From NCBI GenBank assembly GCA_027035735.1, contig JALVUH010000197.1:1-16113 (forward strand): a stretch of DNA of 16,113 bases, written 5' to 3'. Within the stretch, counting starts at the first letter, position 1, and each line of letters begins with the position of its first letter. Below are positions 8,733 to 16,112 of this stretch, in pieces. The stretch comes from Nautiliaceae bacterium (lineage in GTDB: Bacteria; Campylobacterota; Campylobacteria; Campylobacterales; Nautiliaceae). The notes below the pieces were generated by a model. It was not told the origin of the DNA. It did not search any database and saw nothing but the letters and a program-made list of their open reading frames with translations. The position numbers were made by a program, and so were the translations under genes.

Positions 8733-10227
8733 AATTTCTCCTATTAACTAATTTTAACATTAATAAAGCAAATACAAAAATACTTCCAATTACTCCCCAA
8801 AAAGCTGCATCCATCCATACATATTTAAATCCATAATCAAAACTAAAAAATTCTTCAATCCTTAAAAACAAAGCTTTTGAAGCGGGACCTATTAAATTAA
8901 AAAGCTTATGAAGCAATTCTTCTAATAAATCTCTATTTTGCAAAATTACCATTCCATCAAATTCTTTATTTTTATAAAAAATCATATTATTTGTAGCAAT
9001 GGCCGTTCCAAAACTCCCTCCAATAAATCTTACATAATCCATAGTAGTTATAGCTTGTTCTATTTTTTTACCAGCATTTTGCATAATAAGAGTGGTAATT
9101 GGAGCAAAAAAAAGTCCCATAGATATTCCAAAAGGCATTGTTTTTATTACAGCTTCAATAAATGGAGTATAATAATTTAAAGTAGTAAAAAGATATGAAC
9201 TAAAAAGATAAATCAAAGTCCCTACAAATAATACAGGCACAGGAGAATATTTATCACTTAAAAATCCTCCAACTAAACTAATAATTCCTATCCATATTCC
9301 AAATCCAAGCACTCCTAATCCTGTCTCAATAGAAGTTAAACCTTTAATTTGCTCATAAAATATAGGCAATAAATAAAAATATTGATACATAGAAAATCCA
9401 AGCAAAATAAAATAGATAAAAAGTCCTAATGTATAATAAGGATTTTTGAATAAAGAATAAGTAAAAAGTTTTATTTTGCTAAAATATTCATTTATTACAA
9501 AAGCTAAAAATCCTCCCCATGCAATAAAAGCCAAATAGACTATAAACTTACTTCTAAACCAGCCATACTGCTGACCTTTTGACAAAATTACAAGAAGAGC
9601 TAATGTAAAAATACTAAGAAAAATCACAGATAAAAAATTAAGAGGATACTTCTCTTTTTGGGCTGTCTCATTTAAAATAAATATAGAAAAAATCACCAAA
9701 ATTATTCCTATAGGAACATTTACAAAAAATACACTCCTCCATCCAAAATATTCAGTTAAATATCCTCCAAGAGTCGGTCCAATAGCTGGAGCAAAAGCTA
9801 CTCCAAGCGCAAAAATACCCATAGCTATTCCTTTTTTATCAGGAGGAAAAAGAGAAAATAAAATAGCTTGAGATGTTACCATTATAAATGCCTCTGCAAA
9901 TCCTTGAATAGTTCTTGCAAAGATTATAAAACCCAAAGAATTAGAAATTCCACACATAAATGAAGCTATAGTAAAAATAGCTACTGCAATTATAAATACC
10001 CATTTATATCCATAATGTTTTAAAACCCATTCAACTACTAATAAAGCTATAGCAGCTGAGAGCATATAAGCAGTAATAACCCATTGAACTCCATACATAT
10101 CAGTAGATAATGGACCTCTTAATCTAGGAATAATTATATCTACAACTGTAGTATCCAAAACAGCCATAAAAGCACCAAGTATTACTAATACAACAGAAAG
10201 AGTAAAATTAAAAGAATTATTTTGCAT
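8713..10227 (-). CDS. EmrB-like DHA2 family MFS multidrug efflux permease (14 TM)
   Basis: A 504-residue, strongly hydrophobic inner-membrane transporter. The first helix carries MAVLDTTVVDIIIP (21-34), the hallmark of the DHA2/EmrB drug:H+ antiporters. APAIGPTLGGYLTEYFGWRS matches motif C and the segment after it, and the helix count is consistent with 14. Motif A after helix 2 is poorly conserved (VLKHYGYKW). It should work with the EmrA-like adaptor encoded two genes upstream and with an outer membrane channel. The ATG at 10227 lies inside the end of the four-helix-bundle gene (11-base overlap). No good Shine-Dalgarno sequence is visible (the upstream bases are mostly A and T), so its translation probably depends on the upstream gene. 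Substrate unknown. Confidence 0.93.
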   Translation of the reverse strand: MQNNSFNFTLSVVLVILGAFMAVLDTTVVDIIIPRLRGPLSTDMYGVQWVITAYMLSAAIALLVVEWVLKHYGYKWVFIIAVAIFTIASFMCGISNSLGFIIFARTIQGFAEAFIMVTSQAILFSLFPPDKKGIAMGIFALGVAFAPAIGPTLGGYLTEYFGWRSVFFVNVPIGIILVIFSIFILNETAQKEKYPLNFLSVIFLSIFTLALLVILSKGQQYGWFRSKFIVYLAFIAWGGFLAFVINEYFSKIKLFTYSLFKNPYYTLGLFIYFILLGFSMYQYFYLLPIFYEQIKGLTSIETGLGVLGFGIWIGIISLVGGFLSDKYSPVPVLFVGTLIYLFSSYLFTTLNYYTPFIEAVIKTMPFGISMGLFFAPITTLIMQNAGKKIEQAITTMDYVRFIGGSFGTAIATNNMIFYKNKEFDGMVILQNRDLLEELLHKLFNLIGPASKALFLRIEEFFSFDYGFKYVWMDAAFWGVIGSIFVFALLMLKLVNRRNYGKNSK

Positions 10228-10561
10228 TTTTTACTATTTTAATTAAATTTTTAGTTATTTCATTTAACAACTCTTCTATTTCTTTAGATTTTGATTTGGA
10301 TAAAAAACCACTCTCTACCAACAAATTTAACCAATATTGAGCTTTTTTTGCCTCCTTTAAAGCCTCTGACATTTTAGAATAAAAATTTTTTTTTGAAACA
10401 CAATGTTGAGTTGAAACAATATTTTCTCCTATTGAAGTACCACATCTTAATAATTGTCTAGCTAAAAAACAATCTTCATTTTCTTGATTAATTTCTCTAT
10501 AAATTTTTACAATTTTTAATGCAAATTCATAACTTTTTGAGATTAATTCTTTATTTTTCAT
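10217..10561 (-). CDS. Four helix bundle protein (S23/IVS-type, TIGR02436)
   Basis: A 114-residue helical protein. Features of the four-helix-bundle family first noted in 23S rRNA intervening sequences are visible: an N-terminal SYEFALKIVKIYR helix, RQLLRCGTSIGENIV in the middle, then MSEALKEAKKAQYWLNLLVESG and a charged C-terminal helix. Family members form ring-like oligomers of uncertain function. The gene sits exactly between the EmrA-like and EmrB-like genes, which normally adjoin. It begins one base after the EmrA stop, with GGAG overlapping the EmrA C-terminal codons, and its last 11 bases overlap the EmrB-like start. Family recognition is good; a role in efflux is not established and the gene may simply be a mobile passenger. 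Confidence 0.85.
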   Translation of the reverse strand: MKNKELISKSYEFALKIVKIYREINQENEDCFLARQLLRCGTSIGENIVSTQHCVSKKNFYSKMSEALKEAKKAQYWLNLLVESGFLSKSKSKEIEELLNEITKNLIKIVKNAK

Positions 10562-11689
10562 TTAATCTCCTTTTTTACATTTATTTATAGTAACTTCCCC
10601 ACTCATTCCTACTTTTATTCCTCTTGGAACTTTATCAAATCTAATTCTTACATAAAATCTTTGTTGAAGTTTAGTAAACTCTCCGCTACTTATATCTCTT
10701 GGAAGTATTGCATAAGTTGCAGCACTTGCTGGCAGTATCTTACTGACATACCCATTAAAATCTTTATCAAGAGCATCTATATGAATTTTAACTTTGCACC
10801 CTTTTTTAATTCCTTTTAATTTTTTCTCTTCTAACAAATCCAAAACATAAACATTTTTTAAATTTACTACACTTAAAATCATTTTTCCAGCAGGAACAAT
10901 TTCATCTGCATTTGCAAATTTTTTAGCAACAATTCCATTAAACGGCGCATAAATATAAGATTCTTTTATATTTTGATTAATTAAAGCAAGTTTTTCTTTT
11001 AAGGCATTGTTTTGAAAAATCATTGATTTAATAAGTTTTGTTAATTTTTGAATATCTTTTTTATTATTTTGATTTATTTGTAAAGTTAAATTTAATTCTT
11101 TTAAATCATCATACATTGAATTAAGTACTTTTTTATCAGCTTTTATTTCATTTTGAAAGGCTAAAAAAGAAGTTTTTATATTTTCATATTTTTCTCTTGA
11201 AATTTTATTTTGATCAAAAAGTCTTTTAAATCTTAAATAGTCTTTTTTCATTTTCTGAAGTTTTATCTCTTTTGCTTTTATTGTATATTTTTTTGCCTTT
11301 ATTAAATTTTTCAATTTATCTATTTTTACTTTTGTAATATTTATAGAATCATTAATATCATTAATTAATTTCTTTTTTTGAATAATAGTCGCTTTTATTT
11401 TATTGTTTAAAGCATTAATATTTTGTATAAGCTCTTTTTTTTCTATCTTTAAATCAGTAGTATCAAGTTTTGCTAAAATTTCCCCTTTTTTTATTTTATC
11501 ACCTTCATTCACATAAATTTTATCAATCTTTCCTGGAAATTTAAAAGAAAGATTTGTTAATGTATCACTCTTTACAAATACAGCATCAGAACTTACATAA
11601 TGATTTGTAAATGAGATATATTTATACAATGCATATAAAGTAGCTAAAATTAATATTAAAAATATACTTATTATAATATTTCTTTTCAT
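10562..11689 (-). CDS. EmrA-like HlyD family periplasmic adaptor
   Basis: A 375-residue membrane fusion protein. It has an N-terminal membrane anchor (about 4-23), a first lipoyl half with FPGKIDKIYVNEGDKIKKGEI, a long coiled-coil hairpin, and a second half with SYIYAPFNGIVAKKFANADE. ATYAILPRDISSGEFTKLQQ in the C-terminal barrel corresponds to the EmrA-type signature. It should couple the EmrB-like pump to a TolC-like channel. I chose ATG 11689: GGAG lies six bases upstream at 11696-11699. A longer in-frame reading from TTG at 11722 would add 11 residues, has no ribosome binding site, and would start inside the presumed operator. It is the first gene of the efflux operon, 50 bases after the pglF-like stop. 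Confidence 0.92.
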   Translation of the reverse strand: MKRNIIISIFLILILATLYALYKYISFTNHYVSSDAVFVKSDTLTNLSFKFPGKIDKIYVNEGDKIKKGEILAKLDTTDLKIEKKELIQNINALNNKIKATIIQKKKLINDINDSINITKVKIDKLKNLIKAKKYTIKAKEIKLQKMKKDYLRFKRLFDQNKISREKYENIKTSFLAFQNEIKADKKVLNSMYDDLKELNLTLQINQNNKKDIQKLTKLIKSMIFQNNALKEKLALINQNIKESYIYAPFNGIVAKKFANADEIVPAGKMILSVVNLKNVYVLDLLEEKKLKGIKKGCKVKIHIDALDKDFNGYVSKILPASAATYAILPRDISSGEFTKLQQRFYVRIRFDKVPRGIKVGMSGEVTINKCKKGD

Positions 11690-11707
11690 TATATTCTCCA
11701 TTTTAAT

Positions 11708-11722
11708 TTGACTATTGGTCAA
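11708..11722. promoter_or_regulatory. Probable TetR operator palindrome
   Basis: A 15-base inverted repeat, TTGAC-CAATA-GTCAA on the minus strand, in the short gap before the EmrA-like gene. The arms match over five bases on each side, with a further match next to the spacer (TTGACyA/TrGTCAA). It starts one base after the -10 element and covers the expected transcription start, a classic repressor position. The only regulator in the window is the TetR protein of the same operon. Binding is inferred. Confidence 0.6.
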
Positions 11723-11723
11723 T

Positions 11724-11732
11724 ATTATAACA
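11724..11732 (-). promoter_or_regulatory. Extended -10 promoter for the efflux operon
   Basis: On the minus strand, TATAAT at 11729-11724 is preceded by TG at 11732-11731 (TGnTATAAT), with a run of seven T just upstream. No convincing -35 hexamer is present, which is usual for Campylobacterota sigma-70 promoters that rely on the -10 and upstream T-rich DNA. The predicted start falls near 11717, inside the palindrome. It is the only good promoter signal I see in the only real gap of the window. Confidence 0.65.
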
Positions 11733-11739
11733 AAAAAAT

Positions 11740-13482
11740 TTAACCTTTATGATTAAATTCAGGAATAATTTCCTTTAATTTTTCTATAATTTCTTCCTTT
11801 TGAATTTTTTTAAATAATTCATTAAGATGATTTTGTAATTTATTAAAATCATATATAGTAGGTTTTGCTACAAAAATATCTTTATATTTAGTCTCTTTTT
11901 CTGCGTCATTAATTAAAAGTTCTTCATAAAGTTTCTCTCCTGCTCTAAGTCCTGTAAAAATTATATTATTTTCATCTTTTCCATAAAGCCTTAACATTTT
12001 TTTTGCTAAATCTACAATTTTTACAGGCTCTCCCATATCTAATATAAAAATTTCTCCACTTTTTGCAAGAGAACCAGCTTGAAGCACTAACTGACATGCT
12101 TCAGGTATTAACATAAAATATCTTGTAATCTCAGGATGAGTAACAGGTAAAGGCTTATTTTCTTTAATTAATTTTTTAAATTTTGGTATAACACTTCCGC
12201 TACTTCCTAAAACATTTCCAAATCTCACAGCACAAATTTTTGTATCTTTACTTTCAACATTTTGAGCATATATTTCACAAACTCTTTTAGTAGCCCCCAT
12301 TACATTAGTTGGTCTAACCGCTTTATCAGTTGAAATTAAAATAAAGTCTTTCACTCCATTTTCTATTGCTAAATCAATTGTATTAATAGTTCCTAAAATA
12401 TTATTTATAACCGCACTTCTTGGGTTTTCTTCGCAAAGTGGTACATGCTTATAAGCTGCTGTATGAATTACAATATCTGGTTTTTCTTCAAAAACTCTTT
12501 TTAATTCTTCTTTTTTACTAACATCAACTAAAAAAGGTTTTCTTTTAATAGTTAACTCTTCATTGATTGAATATAAATTAAATTCACTATTTTCAACTAA
12601 AATAAGCTCTTTTGCTCCATATTTTTCACAAAGTCTACAAATTTCACTACCTATGCTTCCACCAGCTCCTGTAACTAAAACTTTTTTATCTTTTACAAAA
12701 TTTTTAATAGCCTCTTTATCTAAATCTTTTGGTTTTCTTGCAAGTAAATCTTCAATTGAAATATCTTTAACTCTTCTTTCAAATGGATTATAAATTTTTA
12801 TATCATCAATCCCTTTTGATTGCAAAAACTCCACTAATTTATCAAGGTTATCTCTATCAAGCTCTTTAGTAATAATAGCTGTTTTTATTTTCCCATCTAT
12901 TTGAGAAATATTTTTAATTTTATATCCATATAAATACGAACCAACCAAATTTTCTTCATTTTCATAAATTTCAAAAATGGAATAAGGAATATTTTGCTTT
13001 AAAAGTGAAATAGTTTTCTCATTTGCTCCTATTATCAAAGCTGGAATTTTGTCAGTTGAAAGTTTTTCATAAATAAGTCTTTTAGAAATTCTAAAAAATC
13101 CAATAAAAAGAATACTTAAAAAATAATCAATTATTATTACACTTCTTGGAAAAGGAATAAAATATTCTCTAAATATTAAAAGTATAGCTCCACCTACTAT
13201 ATATGCTAAAGTAGTCGCAAGAATTAATGATTTTAACTCTTTAAGAGAAAAAAATCTCCAATTTACAAAATATAATTTAAAAATATGATAAAAAGTAACT
13301 TTTGAAAAAATTAGAATGAAAGCAATTTCAATAAAATTATGTAAATACGCTTTAGGTATAGAAAAATTAAATCTTAAAAGATATGCTAAAAAAAGTGTAA
13401 AAATAGAAATTAAAATATCCCCTATAACAAAAAATAAGGCTCTTTTTGTTTTAGTGGGTCTAAGAAGAGTGGATAATTTCAC
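11740..13482 (-). CDS. pglF: UDP-N-acetylglucosamine 4,6-dehydratase, PglF-like (membrane-anchored, inverting/retaining SDR)
   Basis: A 580-residue enzyme of the PglF/FlaA1-type extended SDR family. Four membrane helices (about 15-37, 49-70, 85-107, 112-132) precede a soluble region with a first Rossmann-like domain and then the catalytic SDR domain: NAD-binding TGAGGSIGSE (271-280), HTAAYKHVP (340-348), catalytic STDK (384-387; Thr385, Asp386, Lys387) and MGATK (395-399), where Met and Lys replace the usual SDR Tyr-Lys pair. It dehydrates UDP-GlcNAc to the 4-keto-6-deoxy sugar, the first step of UDP-bacillosamine-type synthesis. It starts with GTG, preceded by AAAGGA, and overlaps the pglE-like gene by 23 bases. 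That overlap and the matching substrate chain support the PglF assignment; other C4/C6-modifying relatives (WbpM, CapD-type) share the fold. Confidence 0.92.
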   Translation of the reverse strand: MKLSTLLRPTKTKRALFFVIGDILISIFTLFLAYLLRFNFSIPKAYLHNFIEIAFILIFSKVTFYHIFKLYFVNWRFFSLKELKSLILATTLAYIVGGAILLIFREYFIPFPRSVIIIDYFLSILFIGFFRISKRLIYEKLSTDKIPALIIGANEKTISLLKQNIPYSIFEIYENEENLVGSYLYGYKIKNISQIDGKIKTAIITKELDRDNLDKLVEFLQSKGIDDIKIYNPFERRVKDISIEDLLARKPKDLDKEAIKNFVKDKKVLVTGAGGSIGSEICRLCEKYGAKELILVENSEFNLYSINEELTIKRKPFLVDVSKKEELKRVFEEKPDIVIHTAAYKHVPLCEENPRSAVINNILGTINTIDLAIENGVKDFILISTDKAVRPTNVMGATKRVCEIYAQNVESKDTKICAVRFGNVLGSSGSVIPKFKKLIKENKPLPVTHPEITRYFMLIPEACQLVLQAGSLAKSGEIFILDMGEPVKIVDLAKKMLRLYGKDENNIIFTGLRAGEKLYEELLINDAEKETKYKDIFVAKPTIYDFNKLQNHLNELFKKIQKEEIIEKLKEIIPEFNHKG

Positions 13483-14557
13483 AAATTTCCTTTACCTGTT
13501 CTTTTGTCAAAGTTGTACCACTTGGAAGGCATAAACCTTTCTTAAACAACTCCTCACTTCTTCCATTAAGATACGCTTTTGCACCTTTAAATAATGGTTG
13601 TAGATGCATTGGATTCCAAAGAGGTCTACTTTCAATTTTATTTTCTCTTAATTTTTTCATTACTTCAAAAGGGTTTTTATCTTTAAAAACAACAGTTGTT
13701 AGCCATCTTGTGCCTCTTGTGTTAGGTAATTCTGGCATAAACTCTTCATCTAAAAACTCTTTATACCAATTAAAAATTTCTCTTTTTTTAGCAATTCTCT
13801 CTTCAATCACTTCCATCTGTCCAACACCAATAGCAGCTAAAATATTACTCATTCTATAATTAAATCCAACTTCTTTGTGAACATACTCTATAAATTCAGG
13901 CTCTTTTGCTTGGGTTGAAAGAAATTTTGCCTTTTTTGCCAACTCTTCATTATTACTAACGAAAACCCCGCCACTACTTGTTGTTAAAAGCTTATTTCCA
14001 TTAAAACTATAAACTCCAATATCACCTATTGTCCCTGAAAAAATAACTTTTAGCTTTTCATTTTCAATTCCCCATTTGTAATAAGCTCCAAGACTTTCAG
14101 CACTATCTTCAATTAAATATATCCCATTCTCATCACAAAGTTTTTTAATAGGAAAAATATCAGCTATCTGTCCATAAATGTGAGGTAAAATAACAGCTTT
14201 TATATCATTCTCTCTAATTGCTTTTTCTAAAAGCTCAACATCCATATGCCAATACTCATCTACATCTATAAAAATTGGCTCATTTCTTTCATACAAAATT
14301 GGATTAACTGAACCAATAAAAGTAAAGGTAGATACAACTACTTGAGCTTTCCTTATCCCTAAAACCCTTAAAGCTAAATGAAGAGCACTTGTAGCATTAC
14401 ATAAAGCTACAGCACTTTTTACATTTACATAACTTTTAACATCATCTTCAAATCTATCAATAAACTCTCCAACAGGAGCAATATAATTGCTTTTAAATGC
14501 CTCTTTTACATATTCAAGTTCTTTTCCACTCATATGAGGAGGTGAAAGATAAATCAT
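13460..14557 (-). CDS. pglE: PLP-dependent UDP-4-keto-6-deoxy-GlcNAc aminotransferase, PglE-like
   Basis: A 365-residue DegT/DnrJ/EryC1 family aminotransferase. The N-terminus SPPHMSGKELEYVKEAF and SNYIAPVGEFIDRFE closely resembles Campylobacter PglE. NATSALHLAL (54-63) binds the cofactor phosphate, EDSAESLGA (150-158) carries the Asp contacting the pyridine nitrogen, and FNGNKLLTTSSGG (185-197) contains the Schiff-base Lys189. It converts the PglF keto product into a UDP-4-amino-4,6-dideoxy sugar, using glutamate as the amino donor in characterised members. ATG at 14557 has AAGGAAA upstream and overlaps the HAD gene stop by four bases. The immediate co-translation with the pglF-like gene fits sequential enzymes. 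Confidence 0.92.
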   Translation of the reverse strand: MIYLSPPHMSGKELEYVKEAFKSNYIAPVGEFIDRFEDDVKSYVNVKSAVALCNATSALHLALRVLGIRKAQVVVSTFTFIGSVNPILYERNEPIFIDVDEYWHMDVELLEKAIRENDIKAVILPHIYGQIADIFPIKKLCDENGIYLIEDSAESLGAYYKWGIENEKLKVIFSGTIGDIGVYSFNGNKLLTTSSGGVFVSNNEELAKKAKFLSTQAKEPEFIEYVHKEVGFNYRMSNILAAIGVGQMEVIEERIAKKREIFNWYKEFLDEEFMPELPNTRGTRWLTTVVFKDKNPFEVMKKLRENKIESRPLWNPMHLQPLFKGAKAYLNGRSEELFKKGLCLPSGTTLTKEQVKEICEIIHSS

Positions 14558-15171
14558 ATAATTTCCTTTAATTTATCTAAAATTTCTTTTCTACTATAAA
14601 CTTCAATATCTGCATTATTAGGAATATCTTTATAGATACCTTTTGGATTTTTAAATCTAATAGTTTTCCATCCTAACTTTTTTGGAGCTAAAAAATCTTT
14701 TTTTGGATTATCTGAAATATAAATATAATTTTCATTAGGAAATTTATCCATTACCATTAAAAATGGTTTTAATTCTGGCTTCTTTGTGTGATAAAAATCA
14801 CTAAATATCGGATAATCTAATTTTAAATTTAAAGCATTATATTTATTTTTTTGAGTTATATAATGTCCATCACTAATAAGTGCAGTTTTATAATTTTTAG
14901 CAAATTCTAAAAGCTCTAAACTCTCTTTTGGTAAATAGATTCTAGGAAAATGAAATCTATAAATTTCTACTAATTTACTAACAGGGACATCTAGACTAAA
15001 TTGTTTTATCAATTTATCAAATATCTTTCCACTACCATTCTTTAAAAATTCTTCCCACATAAAATTAAAATATTTTTCGCTTCCTAAATAATTACTAACC
15101 TCTCTAAAACCGCTTTTAACAAAATCAATCTCATCATACAAAGTATCATCTAAATCAAATACTATTACCAT
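14554..15171 (-). CDS. HAD superfamily hydrolase
   Basis: A 205-residue cytoplasmic haloacid dehalogenase-type protein, probably a phosphatase. Motif I is FDLDDT (5-10) with nucleophile Asp6 and Asp8. A helical cap follows, then motif II in ALISDGHYITQKNKY, a lysine-bearing KKPELKPF, and motif IV in YISDNPKKDFLAPKKLGWKT. This pattern fits small-molecule phosphatases of subfamily I. ATG at 15171 lies within the end of the ATP-grasp gene (17-base overlap), and the stop overlaps the pglE-like start by four bases, so it is embedded in the sugar operon. Its substrate cannot be deduced. A role in making or recycling the acyl donor of the ATP-grasp ligase, or another phosphorylated intermediate, would fit the setting. 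Confidence 0.88.
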   Translation of the reverse strand: MVIVFDLDDTLYDEIDFVKSGFREVSNYLGSEKYFNFMWEEFLKNGSGKIFDKLIKQFSLDVPVSKLVEIYRFHFPRIYLPKESLELLEFAKNYKTALISDGHYITQKNKYNALNLKLDYPIFSDFYHTKKPELKPFLMVMDKFPNENYIYISDNPKKDFLAPKKLGWKTIRFKNPKGIYKDIPNNADIEVYSRKEILDKLKEII

Positions 15172-16087
15172 CTACTAACACCTCAGCATCATATCTTAAC
15201 ATTATTAAATTATCCCTCCACTCTTCAAAATAACTAAGCTTTTTTCCTTCATAGATATCTTTAATAAACTTAGCATAATCAGCTCCTGCTAAATAACTAA
15301 GAGGATATCCTCCACCAAATCTTGGATTTATTTCTATAAAAATAATTTCATTATCTCTTTTAAAGAGTTGAATTGTAAGACATCCAAAAGCACCGTTTAA
15401 ATATTTAGAAAGTCTTTTAATTTCATCAATAATTACTCTATCTTTTCTTGTCCTAGCCTTGCTAACCTCTCCACATCTAACCTCAATTCTCTCTCTTGGT
15501 ACTACACATATTAAATTACTTTTATCATCAAAAAACGCATCAATAGTATATTCAACTCCATCTATAAACTCTTGAAAAACATAATTTCCTTTTAAACTCA
15601 TAGTTTCCTCAAAACTATCTACTTTTCTAGCCCCAATAGAGAGGGAAGAGTTATTAAGTTTAGCAAAGAGAGGATAATTTGCATTTTTTAAATCTTTAAT
15701 AATTTTTGGAGTTTTAAATCCATGACTTTTAAAAAACTCTTCAGTAGTAGTTTTTAAATAAAAAGTATCACAAATCTCTTTGCTTGAAATAATAGGCAAA
15801 ATTCCTTCACTTAATAACTTTTCTCTATTCTCAGCTAAAATGCTAAGTTCTGTATCAATTGTTGGGACAATGATTTTGATATCATTTTTTTTACAATTTT
15901 CTAATAAAACATCTATATAATTTTCATCTCTTACAGGTGGGACCTTAAAAAACTTTCTAGAGTATTGACAGGCTGCACTAAGAGATGGATTCATATCACA
16001 AGTAAAAACATTAAAATGTTTTTCAAAATTTTTAACAAGACTAACTCTTCTTCCAGCACTACTTATAAGTAAATTAATTTTTCCCAT
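15155..16087 (-). CDS. ATP-grasp ligase (carbamoyl-phosphate synthase L-chain-like) in a sugar-modification operon
   Basis: A 310-residue ATP-grasp protein. An N-terminal Rossmann-like domain begins NLLISSAGRRVSLVKNF, followed by DMNPSLSAACQYSRKFF and IIVPTIDTEL. The ATP-grasp fold then shows FAKLNN with a nucleotide lysine (Lys143), VFQEFIDGVEYTIDAFF (hinge and adenine region), and the metal-binding FIEINPRFGGGYP (250-262). Such enzymes form amide bonds through acyl-phosphate intermediates. I chose ATG 16087 because GGAG lies eight bases upstream; a longer reading from ATG 16108 lacks a spaced ribosome binding site and would overlap the upstream gene more. Between a pglC-like and a pglE-like gene, acylation of the sugar 4-amino group is a plausible job, but the substrate is not shown by the sequence. 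Confidence 0.87.
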   Translation of the reverse strand: MGKINLLISSAGRRVSLVKNFEKHFNVFTCDMNPSLSAACQYSRKFFKVPPVRDENYIDVLLENCKKNDIKIIVPTIDTELSILAENREKLLSEGILPIISSKEICDTFYLKTTTEEFFKSHGFKTPKIIKDLKNANYPLFAKLNNSSLSIGARKVDSFEETMSLKGNYVFQEFIDGVEYTIDAFFDDKSNLICVVPRERIEVRCGEVSKARTRKDRVIIDEIKRLSKYLNGAFGCLTIQLFKRDNEIIFIEINPRFGGGYPLSYLAGADYAKFIKDIYEGKKLSYFEEWRDNLIMLRYDAEVLVDGNSI

Positions 16088-16112
16088 TAAATTTCTCCAT
16101 TGTAGCATGACC
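16074..16112 (-). CDS. C-terminal end of a PglC-like phosphoglycosyl (sugar) transferase, cut by window edge
   Basis: Twelve codons and a stop at the window edge read GHATMEKFNGKN-stop on the minus strand. This resembles the C-terminus of monotopic phosphoglycosyl transferases of the PglC type, which end in EGHxTxEKFNGKN-like sequence as I recall the Campylobacter protein. The frame overlaps the ATP-grasp start by 14 bases. PglC transfers phospho-sugar from the UDP-sugar to undecaprenyl phosphate, which fits the pglE/pglF-like genes downstream. The fragment is short, so the call rests on the motif and context. Confidence 0.65.
   Translation of the reverse strand, partial: GHATMEKFNGKN

Noticed and set aside
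7878..9180. Plus-strand open frames at 7878-8069 and 8938-9180
   Set aside because: Both lie antisense to well-supported genes (TolC-like and EmrB-like), with no ribosome binding site or recognisable domain.
11708..11722. TTGAC-N5-GTCAA palindrome as a rho-independent terminator of the pglF-like gene
   Set aside because: The stem is only five base pairs, AT-rich, and is not followed by a T-run on the minus strand; its place just after a -10 element fits an operator better.
12563..13534. Plus-strand open frames at 12563-12793 and 13316-13534
   Set aside because: Both are antisense to the PglF-like catalytic and membrane regions and show no family features.
16085..16108. Upstream ATG 16108 as the start of the ATP-grasp gene
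   Set aside because: It lacks a properly spaced ribosome binding site, whereas ATG 16087 has GGAG upstream; the seven extra residues coincide with the end of the PglC-like reading frame.
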